DNA of 8,863 nucleotides from UBA8437 sp003445035 (GCA_937901285.1 CALCHI010000306.1:1-8863); one strand, 5' to 3'. Shown: positions 1 through 6,784, counted from the first letter of the stretch. Notes: a model not told the origin generated them from the sequence alone. Numbers and translations are program-made.

Positions 1-598
1 GCATCCGCCAGGTCACCGGCAGGCTCGAACCGGCCATGAACGGGAAGTCGAGCTCACGTGAGATGTCGACCATCTCCCTGGCCCATTCCCACTTCCACGA
101 CAGGTGCTTGTCGTTGAAGACCGGCACGCTCAGACCGTCCTCGCGAAACACGTCGGTGATCTTCTTGAACAGCTCGTAACGGGGGTACTTCTTCTGTCCC
201 AGTTCGTTGCGGGGGTAATTGCCGTGTTCCCCAATCAACAGCACGGCATCGACGGCCAGCCTCTTGCCTCCCCGACGTAGCGTCTCGGCGACGGTCGGGA
301 AGATCTTGAAGCCGAACTCGGCCTGCCGGGACCGGCTGAGATCATTCTTGGGAACCTGGTCGGCGTACAGCGACACGACGTCGAGCCGGGGCTGATTCCA
401 GCTGCCACCGGTCGGGTAGCCGTGCAGAAACCGATCCCCCATGTGCTGCGAGTGCGAATGGTATCGCCACTCGGTCGAGACAATCGCCATTGTCTTCTGA
501 CTTTTCTTTTCCCCGGCCTCGGACGGATTCGAGGCGAGTGAAAGCGCGGTGGCTGCGGTGGCCGCGGTACCCTGGACAAAATCTCGACGGTTCAACAT
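1..598 (-). CDS. Tat-exported conserved hypothetical protein (C-terminus cut by window edge)
   Basis: This is the N-terminal 199 residues of a gene that runs off the left edge, with no stop codon in the window. The protein begins MLNRRDFVQG and continues with an Ala-rich stretch to about residue 23, which is a classic twin-arginine signal (N-R-R-D-F), so the folded protein is probably exported. The mature part has a His-rich segment near residues 47-57 (YHSHSQHMGDRF), an acidic-His stretch at 123-129 (GEHGNYP), FNDKHLSW at 161-168 and FMAGSSLPV at 187-195. I recognise this as a type of hypothetical protein that recurs in planctomycetes, but I know no proven function. The His/Asp-rich segments could bind metal, which is inference. 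The ATG at 596-598 is supported by a GAGGAAA ribosome site 7 bases upstream. It lies 58 bp after the CocE-family gene on the same strand and is probably the last gene seen of that operon. Confidence 0.8.
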   Translation of the reverse strand, partial: MLNRRDFVQGTAATAATALSLASNPSEAGEKKSQKTMAIVSTEWRYHSHSQHMGDRFLHGYPTGGSWNQPRLDVVSLYADQVPKNDLSRSRQAEFGFKIFPTVAETLRRGGKRLAVDAVLLIGEHGNYPRNELGQKKYPRYELFKKITDVFREDGLSVPVFNDKHLSWKWEWAREMVDISRELDFPFMAGSSLPVTWRM

Positions 599-605
599 CG
601 GTCAG

Positions 606-612
606 TTTCCTC
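606..612 (-). promoter_or_regulatory. Ribosome binding site of the Tat-exported protein gene
   Basis: Read on the minus strand this is GAGGAAA, 7 bases before the ATG at 598. It is a good Shine-Dalgarno match and fixes the start that gives an intact twin-arginine signal. Confidence 0.6.
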
Positions 613-639
613 AGGTGGGTGTCAATTGATCTGTGAAGA

Positions 640-658
640 GATTTCGTGTTCCGAAATC
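640..658 (-). other. Stem-loop overlapping the CocE-family stop codon
   Basis: A perfect 7-bp inverted repeat (GATTTCG at 640-646, CGAAATC at 652-658) encloses a 5-base loop. In the minus-strand transcript it covers the last codon and part of the TGA at 659-657 of the CocE-family gene. The bases after it are TCTCTTCACAG, not a run of U, so it is not a standard intrinsic terminator. It lies between two same-strand genes and could attenuate transcription, stabilise the upstream 3' end or mark a processing site. A chance hairpin is possible. Confidence 0.4.
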
Positions 659-2345
659 AGCGGGAACGAATGGCTCGGACCGGCGCCAGGATCCGAGACG
701 AGTACCGGCTGGAGTGGTGAATCGTGTTGATCGCCTTACGAGCATCGGAGGGAAATTCGATAGTCGCCGGCTTGCCGGTCTGGGGATTCGGCTCGTAGAG
801 CGGCGACCCTGTACTGGCAACGGTCACCCGGATGCGGTGCCCGGTGTTGAAGATCTGGCTCATCCAGCCCACGCGGAAACGGACCGGGTACACCCGGTCA
901 CGATTCATCAGAACCTGATTGCGAAACCCCTCACGGTACCTCATTCGCCACGGGTAGTCGGCCAGCAGGATCGAGCGTCCGTCGGGATAGACATCGCTGA
1001 TGCGAACCAGCACGTCGGTGTCGGGTGCCGAGGACGAAACGTAGAGCTGAACCTCGACGGCACCGGTCCATTCGACCGGCTGCCCGAGCTTGCCGGAGGT
1101 GAACGTCAGCACGTCGTCCTGCTTCTCGAAGCCGCTGGCATCACGGGCTCCCGGGAACCCCCGTCCGGGAATCGAGCGGGGGTGTTTGGGATCGCTGGTG
1201 TAACTTGTTGCCGCACCGGTTCCGTCGGTCATGTCGGGCTCATCCAGCCCCAGTCCACCACTGTGCTGCAGGAAGTACGAGGTGGTTCGAGCCCTCGGTG
1301 GAAAATCGCGGGCTTCCCGCCAGAGATTGCCCGGTGCGTCGGCTTCTCCGACCGCTCCCATCACGTAGTACCTCACGGTGGGACGAGCGGCGGCGGACAG
1401 TTTCTTGCCTTTCAGGTGGTGATCAAACCAGCCGACCATCGACCGGTGGACATCGACGGCGGCGTTCTGGGGATACACCAGTTCCCCGACCCGGTTCCCC
1501 TTGTTTCGGCGTCCGTGCAGCCAGGGTCCAATCAACAGCTTCTGTTGTCCGACCGATCCGGGGCCGCCGCGGTGCTGGCGGCCCTGGAAACTGGCAATCG
1601 ACCCCTGGTTCATGAAGTCGTACCAGCTGCCGATGGTGAAACACGGAACGTTCATTCGTCCGAAGTGCCGCGCGCAGTCCTCGGCCTCCCAGTACTCGTC
1701 GTAATCGGGGTGCTCGAACCACTCGGCCATCAGCGCCCGGTTGTGTGCCGGCACGCGGCAGTTGGCGTCCATGCCCTTGAACCGATCGGGCCGTGTCGTC
1801 CCGCCCAAACGGTAGCCCTCCTCGTAGAGGCTCAACCCGGTGTCGACCATGTACTGGCAGGCCAGGTGAGGAGGACGCGTGACGGCGAGGAAATTCTGGG
1901 CGTAGCCGCCCTGGGAACTGCCAAAGGTACCGATCTTGCCGGTGCACCACTTTCGACCGGCGAGCCACTCGCAGGTGTCATACCCATCCTGCAACTCTCC
2001 CCAGGCCAGGGCGCGGTACCCGACCCAGGTCCCCTCGGACTCCTGGGCGCCGCGGAAATTCACGTGGAGCACCCCGTAGCCATCGGAGGCCAGCTTCGCG
2101 GCCAACAGGCGTGTGCCCTTCCCCTTCAGGCTGGCATAACGCTGTTCGAAGACGCCCGGCCAGGGTCCCTTGCCCTTGGGGAGATAGAGATATCCGGAGA
2201 GCCGTTTGCCGTCTCTCATCGGCACCATGACACGGGTTTCGGTGACGTCACCGAAGTCGAGGTCATCGGCGGCAGTGACCGTCGACGCGGTCAACAGCAC
2301 CCCCATCAGCCCGGCGAATGCCAGGCGGTTCACGATTGTTCGCAT
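657..2345 (-). CDS. Secreted CocE/NonD-family serine hydrolase (S15 type)
   Basis: This 562-residue protein belongs to the CocE/X-Pro dipeptidyl-peptidase alpha/beta hydrolases, which hydrolyse esters or amides. Residues 1-25 form a Sec signal peptide (MRTIVNR, then a hydrophobic run ending STVTA), so it acts outside the cytoplasm. The catalytic triad can be read by family motif: Ser144 in GSSQG (142-146), Asp243 in GSWYD and His277 in GPWLH. The N-terminal strand region VPMRDGKRLSGYLYLP (41-56) and VNFRGAQESEG (95-105) are typical of the family. The C-terminal 150 or so residues match the jelly-roll domain (VEVQLYVSSSAPDTDVLV, then an RIRVTVAS strand). Length is normal for the family. A GGGAG site 8 bases before the ATG supports this start. 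It starts 33 bp after the amidohydrolase stop and precedes the Tat-protein gene, so the three probably form one operon. The substrate cannot be told from sequence; cocaine esterase is only the family's name-giver. Confidence 0.93.
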   Translation of the reverse strand: MRTIVNRLAFAGLMGVLLTASTVTAADDLDFGDVTETRVMVPMRDGKRLSGYLYLPKGKGPWPGVFEQRYASLKGKGTRLLAAKLASDGYGVLHVNFRGAQESEGTWVGYRALAWGELQDGYDTCEWLAGRKWCTGKIGTFGSSQGGYAQNFLAVTRPPHLACQYMVDTGLSLYEEGYRLGGTTRPDRFKGMDANCRVPAHNRALMAEWFEHPDYDEYWEAEDCARHFGRMNVPCFTIGSWYDFMNQGSIASFQGRQHRGGPGSVGQQKLLIGPWLHGRRNKGNRVGELVYPQNAAVDVHRSMVGWFDHHLKGKKLSAAARPTVRYYVMGAVGEADAPGNLWREARDFPPRARTTSYFLQHSGGLGLDEPDMTDGTGAATSYTSDPKHPRSIPGRGFPGARDASGFEKQDDVLTFTSGKLGQPVEWTGAVEVQLYVSSSAPDTDVLVRISDVYPDGRSILLADYPWRMRYREGFRNQVLMNRDRVYPVRFRVGWMSQIFNTGHRIRVTVASTGSPLYEPNPQTGKPATIEFPSDARKAINTIHHSSRYSSRILAPVRAIRSR

Positions 2346-2353
2346 CTCACTCT

Positions 2354-2358
2354 CTCCC
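2354..2358 (-). promoter_or_regulatory. Ribosome binding site of the CocE-family gene
   Basis: The minus strand reads GGGAGAGAGTGAG just before the ATG at 2345, with GGGAG 8 bases upstream. This decides the start that includes the signal peptide. Confidence 0.55.
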
Positions 2359-2361
2359 GAC

Positions 2362-2377
2362 CCGGCCCCATCGCCGG
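2362..2377 (-). other. Weak stem-loop just after the amidohydrolase stop
   Basis: CCGGC (2362-2366) and GCCGG (2373-2377) form a 5-bp GC-only stem with a 6-base loop in the 33-bp gap between the amidohydrolase and CocE-family genes. No T run follows. Such a short stem is common by chance in GC-rich DNA, so functional meaning is doubtful. Confidence 0.2.
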
Positions 2378-2378
2378 T

Positions 2379-3368
2379 TCACGTACCCAGCAGCCGGGCC
2401 GCGTTGTTGTAGAAGATGTCCTCGACCTGGCTGTCGCTGAGTTTCTCGCTCCAGCAGGCCCATTTCAGTGACCGGATGTGTTCAAGCCCGACGATCACCG
2501 GATCGATCTTCTGGTGCTTCTCACCCCAGACGGGCGCCTCCTCGTGCAGCCAGATGAACGAGTCGGCGGCCGAAAGCGATCGGCCGCGGAGATGACTGAC
2601 CGGCATGTCGGTGCCGTACATCAGCTTGTCGTGCCCGATGATTCGAATGATCGCCTGGTGAGCAATCGGTTCGCAATTGACGCTGGTGTCAAAGTACAGG
2701 TTGTCGAGCCCCGTGAGTTTGGGCAGACCCTCGAGATTGTGGGCCGGCTGGAAGCCTCGAGCCGAGTGCGCGAGAATCAGTCGCATGTTGGGGTAGGTCT
2801 CGCAGTAGTGCCTGATGCACTCGATGTTGGCCGGATCGGCCACCGCCCGCGCCTTGACCATGTGCAGGGTGATCACCCAACCCTCCTCGTCAGCCACCTT
2901 GATCAACGGCTCTGGAAGAAAGGCCTGGATGTCCGCGTCCCACGTCGGATCGACGTTCGACATCGTGTGGTAGCACTTCAGGCCATGCAGCCCCAGTCGC
3001 CGTACCTCCTGCCGCACCCACTCGGGATCATCCTCGGGGTGAATGAAAAAGATCCCGCGGTTGTTGGTGTCGAGGGCCACCTGGTCGCCCACCCACTGGT
3101 TGGCTTTCTGCCGGCTTTCGAGTTCCACCGAGGTGGTAAACGGGATGAACATCGCCTGCGTGGGCCGCTCGCCATGCAGGTCCTTCATCAGTCGGTTGTA
3201 TTCGTCAAGCCCCACATCATCGGCGGCTCCGGGAGCCGTCCACGCGACACACTCCTTGCACCAGAGATGCGTGTGAGCATCGAAGATGCGATCGGGCAAA
3301 AACGAGTCAACCTCTCGATGGTAGAACTCGTGGTCGACTTCGTTGACGGGCGTGCCGGTGGCGTTCAT
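2379..3368 (-). CDS. Amidohydrolase family protein (amidohydrolase 2, PF04909 type)
   Basis: This is a 329-residue metal-dependent hydrolase or decarboxylase of the TIM-barrel amidohydrolase superfamily. The visible signature is an HxH metal site at residues 32-34 in IFDAHTHLW, Lys131 in HGLKCYH, His169 in ITLHM, His201 in ILAHSARG and the catalytic Asp254 in MYGTDMP. The C-terminus IFYNNAARLLGT is the usual end of this family. There is no signal peptide, so it should be cytoplasmic. The family (COG2159) includes decarboxylases such as ACMSD-like enzymes and hydrolases of lactones or amides; the substrate is unknown here. The ATG at 3368 has no strong Shine-Dalgarno site (a weak TGGAA about 12 bases upstream), but no other in-frame Met lies before the metal motif. 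It is the first gene of the leftward operon. The divergent region upstream carries a direct repeat that may regulate it. Confidence 0.92.
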   Translation of the reverse strand: MNATGTPVNEVDHEFYHREVDSFLPDRIFDAHTHLWCKECVAWTAPGAADDVGLDEYNRLMKDLHGERPTQAMFIPFTTSVELESRQKANQWVGDQVALDTNNRGIFFIHPEDDPEWVRQEVRRLGLHGLKCYHTMSNVDPTWDADIQAFLPEPLIKVADEEGWVITLHMVKARAVADPANIECIRHYCETYPNMRLILAHSARGFQPAHNLEGLPKLTGLDNLYFDTSVNCEPIAHQAIIRIIGHDKLMYGTDMPVSHLRGRSLSAADSFIWLHEEAPVWGEKHQKIDPVIVGLEHIRSLKWACWSEKLSDSQVEDIFYNNAARLLGT

Positions 3369-3442
3369 GAGTGATCAGATTCCAGACAAAAAGCCAAACA
3401 GTTTCGCGTGACTCAGGGCATCCTACGATCGCTCCACCGGCA

Positions 3443-3490
3443 TTGCCACCGAATCGAGCAGCGAGCGGTTTCGGGATTTGACACCGAATC
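3443..3490. repeat. Direct repeat in the divergent intergenic region (possible operator)
   Basis: TTGCCACCGAATC at 3443-3455 and TTGACACCGAATC at 3478-3490 match at 12 of 13 positions and are 35 bp apart start to start. They lie in the 146-bp region between the divergent amidohydrolase and alpha/beta-hydrolase genes. The second copy includes a TTGACA that could be a -35 box. Paired direct repeats at such a place are often regulator binding sites, which is inference. Confidence 0.4.
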
Positions 3491-3505
3491 ACGCCGCCGT
3501 AAGCT
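3478..3505 (+). promoter_or_regulatory. Possible sigma70-like promoter for the alpha/beta-hydrolase gene
   Basis: A perfect TTGACA at 3478-3483 is followed after 16 bases by TAAGCT (3500-3505), a poor -10 match (3 of 6). Transcription would then begin about 3512, only a few bases before the ATG at 3515. This fits the absence of a Shine-Dalgarno site before that gene and suggests a leaderless or nearly leaderless mRNA. The weak -10 keeps confidence low. Confidence 0.3.
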
Positions 3506-3514
3506 CGATGAACC

Positions 3515-4564
3515 ATGCCATCCCGAATCACCATTCCCCTCGTGCTGACCATCCTGCTGGCGGCTCCTGTCGGTCGGGCCGCCTCGCCGACTGCCGGGCC
3601 GGATCTGAGCTTCCTCGGTCCGGGGGACAAGAGGTCTTTCGAAGCCCGCGACACACTGGCTCCCGGGCCCGAATCCTCGGCCGATGCCCGGGACTGCCTG
3701 TCCGGGCTGACCTGGACCCCCGCGAAATTCCAGGTGAGTTGCCAGCCAGCGGGAAAGGGTCGAGGTGAAGTGCTGTTGCGGTTTCCCTCGCCGTTTCTGA
3801 CCGGTGACAAGGACAACGACCGTGTGGCGGTCGAATGGTATGTGGCGGGGATGGACAAGGGAGCCGCTCGACGGTCCCGGGCGGTCGTCGTGATCCACGA
3901 GTCGGGCCGAGGAATGACCGTCGGTCGACTCTTCGCCCGGACACTTCGCCAGCAGGGCCTGCACGCCTTCCTGGTGCAATTGCCCGGCTACGGCCAGCGA
4001 GTCGGCCCCGGCGGCCGACCATCCGACGGTCGGTTCTTCGACCTGTTGCGGCAGGCGATCGGTGACGTCCGCCGAGCTCGCGATGCGATCGTCGCTCTCC
4101 CGCTGGTCGACTCGTCGCATGTCTCCCTTCAGGGCACCAGCCTCGGCGGATTCGTGGTCGCCACCTCCGCAAGCCTCGACCGGGGATACGACAGCGTCTT
4201 CGTGATGCTCGCCGGCGGAAACCTCTACCAGATGATCCAGAACGGCAAGCGGGACACGGCCAAGGTTCGTCAAAAACTGACCGAAGCGGGGATCACCGGC
4301 GAGCGTCTGAAACAGTTGGCGAGCACGATCGAGCCCACGCGGGTGGCCCATCGTCTCGACCCGAAACGCACCTGGCTGTTTTCGGGAGTCCATGACACGG
4401 TGGTGCCGATGGCCAGCGCCCTGGCGCTGGCCAAGGCGGCGAAGCTGCCACCCAAACACCACGTCAAGATGCCGACCAACCATTACACCGGGATCGTGCT
4501 GCTGCCGAGCATGTGCCAGCTGATCGCCAAGCAGGTCAAGACCCTGAAGGCCCGAAAGCGATGA
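3515..4564 (+). CDS. Secreted alpha/beta hydrolase
   Basis: This 349-residue serine hydrolase carries an N-terminal signal peptide (MPSRITIPLVLTILLAAPVG, cleavage likely about residue 22-24), so it is exported. After an uncharacterised region of about 90 residues the hydrolase fold begins at AVVVIHESG (123-131). The nucleophile is Ser209 in GTSLGG (207-212), the acid is Asp294 in FSGVHDTVVP and the base is His323 in MPTNHYTG. This order and spacing are standard for the alpha/beta fold. The substrate is unknown; an ester is most likely. The upstream sequence has no Shine-Dalgarno site. The gene diverges from the amidohydrolase with 146 bp between them and converges on the P1-type nuclease with only 7 bp between stops, so it appears to be transcribed alone. 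An overlapping antisense reading frame is discounted because the triad and signal peptide are on this strand. Confidence 0.9.
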   Translation: MPSRITIPLVLTILLAAPVGRAASPTAGPDLSFLGPGDKRSFEARDTLAPGPESSADARDCLSGLTWTPAKFQVSCQPAGKGRGEVLLRFPSPFLTGDKDNDRVAVEWYVAGMDKGAARRSRAVVVIHESGRGMTVGRLFARTLRQQGLHAFLVQLPGYGQRVGPGGRPSDGRFFDLLRQAIGDVRRARDAIVALPLVDSSHVSLQGTSLGGFVVATSASLDRGYDSVFVMLAGGNLYQMIQNGKRDTAKVRQKLTEAGITGERLKQLASTIEPTRVAHRLDPKRTWLFSGVHDTVVPMASALALAKAAKLPPKHHVKMPTNHYTGIVLLPSMCQLIAKQVKTLKARKR

Positions 4565-4571
4565 GCCGCCG

Positions 4572-5573
4572 TCACCGTACCTCGGCAAGCACACGGGCCA
4601 GCCGGAATCCGGCTTCGACCACTCGTTGCCGGGCCACCACCCGAGCCCGCCGGGCGTAATCCCCGGACAACTCCACCGCCGGTATCGCTTTCTCCGGATC
4701 GCTCTCACCGCTCCCGATCGCCGAGAGGATCGTGGAGGAATAGACCACGTCTCGGGCCAGCTGGTGACTTTCGGCCACCCAGGTTTCCCCCTGCAGCCGC
4801 TTTTCGGCCCGGCGACCGGCGGCGACAAGTTTCCGGTCGGCCATCAACGCGGCAGCGCGCCGGACCAGGTCTCCGTCGAGCGTGCGGGTCTGCCCGAACT
4901 GCCCATCCCAGTACATGTGCAGGTTGATGTCCTTCTTGTCGCCGCGGATCGGCACATCATTTCCTCCACGGTCCCCACGGGGGAATCGCCGGGCGGTGAA
5001 CGACGCTGTCGAATGACACGGCTGGTGGACGTCTCCCACCAGGTGACACAACCACGTCACGCAGACGGCCCGTTCGGCATCGGTCGCGTCCCTGGCCGTC
5101 AATCGTCGGCGACACAGCGAGATCGCCTGGATCACGTTCAGTTCCTGGGTCGCCAGGCTCACGCCTTTCGGCAGCCGCGTCGCCAGGTTGACCCGCAACC
5201 GGGGCTGTAGTGCCCGACGGGCCTTGTCCGAGAGAAACAGCGGACGGTTGATGTAGTGCCAGGTCGGACGATCCCGATCCGTCTTGCGGACGAGGTCGCT
5301 CCAGACGGCGGCCTGCGAGATGATCCACTGGTGTCGCAACCGGCCGTCCTGCAACCGGTCGGGTGGAGTGAAGTGCTTTTTGACCTGGGGATGCTGTCCC
5401 AGCAACTTGAGCACCCGCATTCGTGTCGGCACGTCCATCCGGGACCAGGCGACAAGCGCCACAAGCCGATGCCCGGAATCCCACCAGGCCGAGGCCATCC
5501 CCGGCGTGACAACCAGAATGATCGCGCACAGAAAGGCCGTGCCGGGTCGACCACTGCGGTTGGGTTGCGTCAT
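4572..5573 (-). CDS. Secreted S1/P1-type zinc-dependent nuclease
   Basis: This 333-residue enzyme belongs to the S1/P1 nuclease family, related to phospholipase C, which cleaves single-stranded nucleic acid and nucleotide 3'-phosphates using three zinc ions. All nine expected zinc ligands can be matched by spacing: Trp30 (the mature N-terminus after cleavage at ASA|WW), His35, Asp93, His106, His177, Asp181, His187, His219 and Asp223. The main cluster reads WLCHLVGDVHQPCH (174-187), followed by RGGND and NLHMYWD. The mature N-terminal Trp gives strong support for the ATG at 5573, which also has GGAG 7 bases upstream. An upstream in-frame start at 5714 would bury the signal peptide and is rejected. 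The enzyme probably acts in the periplasm or outside the cell to release nucleotides and phosphate. It is transcribed alone, divergent from the propeller gene. Confidence 0.95.
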   Translation of the reverse strand: MTQPNRSGRPGTAFLCAIILVVTPGMASAWWDSGHRLVALVAWSRMDVPTRMRVLKLLGQHPQVKKHFTPPDRLQDGRLRHQWIISQAAVWSDLVRKTDRDRPTWHYINRPLFLSDKARRALQPRLRVNLATRLPKGVSLATQELNVIQAISLCRRRLTARDATDAERAVCVTWLCHLVGDVHQPCHSTASFTARRFPRGDRGGNDVPIRGDKKDINLHMYWDGQFGQTRTLDGDLVRRAAALMADRKLVAAGRRAEKRLQGETWVAESHQLARDVVYSSTILSAIGSGESDPEKAIPAVELSGDYARRARVVARQRVVEAGFRLARVLAEVR

Positions 5574-5580
5574 CGTCGTT

Positions 5581-5584
5581 CTCC
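5581..5584 (-). promoter_or_regulatory. Ribosome binding site of the nuclease gene
   Basis: GGAG on the minus strand sits 7 bases before the ATG at 5573. It decides the start that yields a signal peptide ending directly at the catalytic Trp. Confidence 0.55.
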
Positions 5585-5602
5585 GTCCGGCCGATCCCCA
5601 GG

Positions 5603-5613
5603 CGCACCGTGCG
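5603..5613. other. Dyad in the nuclease/propeller divergent region
   Basis: CGCAC-C-GTGCG is a perfect 11-bp palindrome around a single base, 30 bp upstream of the nuclease start. It could be an operator half-site pair, but short palindromes arise easily in GC-rich DNA. No convincing promoter was found elsewhere in 5574-5719. Confidence 0.25.
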
Positions 5614-5719
5614 TTGCAAGTCGTCGCGTCATTGCTCAGGGTGACGAACCTGGGCGGCACATGCCACACCATCTGCGGACCTGCCACGCGGCCCCTTTGA
5701 CTGAACACGAGCAATCCCG

Positions 5720-6763
5720 ATGGAAATCTCCACCGAATGGACCCGTGAGGCGGGACCGAGGGTCGAGGCCTCTCGCGACCTGGACGCCTCGAAAGTCCAG
5801 GCCCCGGGCATCATCGAACGGCCCGGGGGCGGCTTCCGCCTGTTCTACACCGCCGTTGGCCCCGGCCGACCGTACTCCGGATGCCAGGGGTACATCCTGA
5901 GCGCCGTCTCTGACGACGGGCTCGATTTTTCTCCCGAACCCGGAATCCGATTGTGCCCCTGCCCCGACGTCGCCCACATGTCGCTGCGGTTGATAGCCCC
6001 CTCGATCGTACAACTGGCCGACGGCCGATTCCGAATGTACACCGAGGCTCGCGGAACCTCTGATCGCCCAACGGTGATCACCAGCGCCATTTCCGAGGAC
6101 CAACTCGAATGGCAGCACGAGGAGGGGGTGAGATTGGCGACTCCTGACGGACTGGGAGGCCCACGAGTGATCGATCTTCCCGACGGGCGATGCCGGTTAC
6201 TGGCCTGTGCCGATGACTACGGAGACGGTGGACGAGCCGGCGGTCAGCGAAGTGGCAAGCACATCGTCAGCGCCATTTCCGAGAACGGTCTCGACTTCGT
6301 GTTCGAACCGGGCGAAAGGATCCGCAGTGGACAGGAATCCTACGACGCCCTGGGCATCACCGCGGGACAACTGCTGGCACCTTCCGGTCCGTCCGGTGCC
6401 TGGACCATGGTCTATTCGGCCTGGCAGGACGCCCCCGCCGGCAGCCACATTCCTCCTCACCCCAGTGATCCATCAACCGCCGACACCCCGCCGGAAGAAC
6501 TCGATTTTGCCGCCGCTTCGATCGCCGCCGACATCTCTGGATTCCGCTCGAGAATCTTCCAGGCGACGTCGGAAGACGGATTGAGCTTCGGACCACCGGA
6601 GTGCATCGTGGCCGGAGGCGGCTACGAAAGCGACGAGCTGGATGCGGTGCATGCTGAAGACATGTCGGTGATCACGCTCGGCGACGGCAGGCGGCGGATG
6701 TACTATGCCGCCTGTGACACGGCCGGCCGCTGGCGAATCGCCAGCGCGGTGACCGGATCCTGA
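5720..6763 (+). CDS. Cytosolic five-bladed beta-propeller protein, glycoside hydrolase-like
   Basis: This 347-residue protein has no signal peptide or membrane segment. It is built from five similar units, each with a strand pair like IVQLADGRFRMYTEA followed by ITSAISEDQLEW and an EPGIRL-like turn. The units lie near residues 28-77, 93-138, 148-200, 213-297 and 309-344, as expected of a five-bladed propeller such as those of GH32, GH43, GH62, GH68, GH117 or GH130 enzymes. Asp and Glu residues that could be catalytic are present, for example in HAEDMS (311-316), but I cannot assign them. The sequence is not close enough to a known family to give a substrate, and activity is not proven. An in-frame stop at 5702 limits the start to 5720 or later; there is no clear Shine-Dalgarno site. 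The symporter begins 21 bp downstream, so the two are probably co-transcribed. Confidence 0.8.
   Translation: MEISTEWTREAGPRVEASRDLDASKVQAPGIIERPGGGFRLFYTAVGPGRPYSGCQGYILSAVSDDGLDFSPEPGIRLCPCPDVAHMSLRLIAPSIVQLADGRFRMYTEARGTSDRPTVITSAISEDQLEWQHEEGVRLATPDGLGGPRVIDLPDGRCRLLACADDYGDGGRAGGQRSGKHIVSAISENGLDFVFEPGERIRSGQESYDALGITAGQLLAPSGPSGAWTMVYSAWQDAPAGSHIPPHPSDPSTADTPPEELDFAAASIAADISGFRSRIFQATSEDGLSFGPPECIVAGGGYESDELDAVHAEDMSVITLGDGRRRMYYAACDTAGRWRIASAVTGS
6083..6283 (+). repeat. Internal coding repeat of the propeller gene
   Basis: AGCGCCATTTCCGAG occurs identically at 6083-6097 and 6269-6283, encoding the SAISE motif of blades 2 and 3. Related SAVSDDGLDF and QATSEDGLSF motifs occur in blades 1 and 4. 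The nucleotide identity over 15 bases is local and reflects the repeated blade architecture. Confidence 0.6.
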
Positions 6764-6773
6764 AACCCTTGAC

Positions 6774-6778
6774 GAGGA
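6774..6778 (+). promoter_or_regulatory. Ribosome binding site of the symporter gene
   Basis: GAGGA lies 6 bases before the GTG at 6785. With the first membrane helix starting near residue 10, it supports a GTG start rather than a later ATG (the next in-frame Met is residue 43). Confidence 0.6.
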
Positions 6779-6784
6779 CCCAAC

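Noticed and set aside
633..2471. 612-codon open frame on the plus strand opposite the CocE-family gene
   Set aside because: It has no recognisable domain, is rich in Val, Gly and Pro as expected of the antisense of GC-rich coding DNA, and lies opposite a gene with a full catalytic triad and signal peptide.
2478..3374. 298-codon open frame opposite the amidohydrolase gene
   Set aside because: It is an antisense shadow; the opposite strand carries the metal-binding motifs of the amidohydrolase.
3413..4828. 471-codon minus-strand frame across the alpha/beta hydrolase and nuclease ends
   Set aside because: It spans two real genes, has low-complexity Arg/Gly/Pro composition and no domain; this is a GC-bias artefact.
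5574..5714. Longer start (5714) for the P1-type nuclease
   Set aside because: It would place 47 extra residues before a signal peptide whose cleavage exposes the catalytic Trp; the ATG at 5573 has its own ribosome site.
3369..5719. Both divergent intergenic regions are exactly 146 bp and share a TTTGAC...GAA-CACG resemblance
   Set aside because: The shared string needs gaps and sits at different distances from the two starts; equal length is probably coincidence.
5697..5725. TTGACT at 5697 as a -35 box for the propeller gene
   Set aside because: With normal spacing the -10 would fall on the start codon itself and no -10-like sequence is there.
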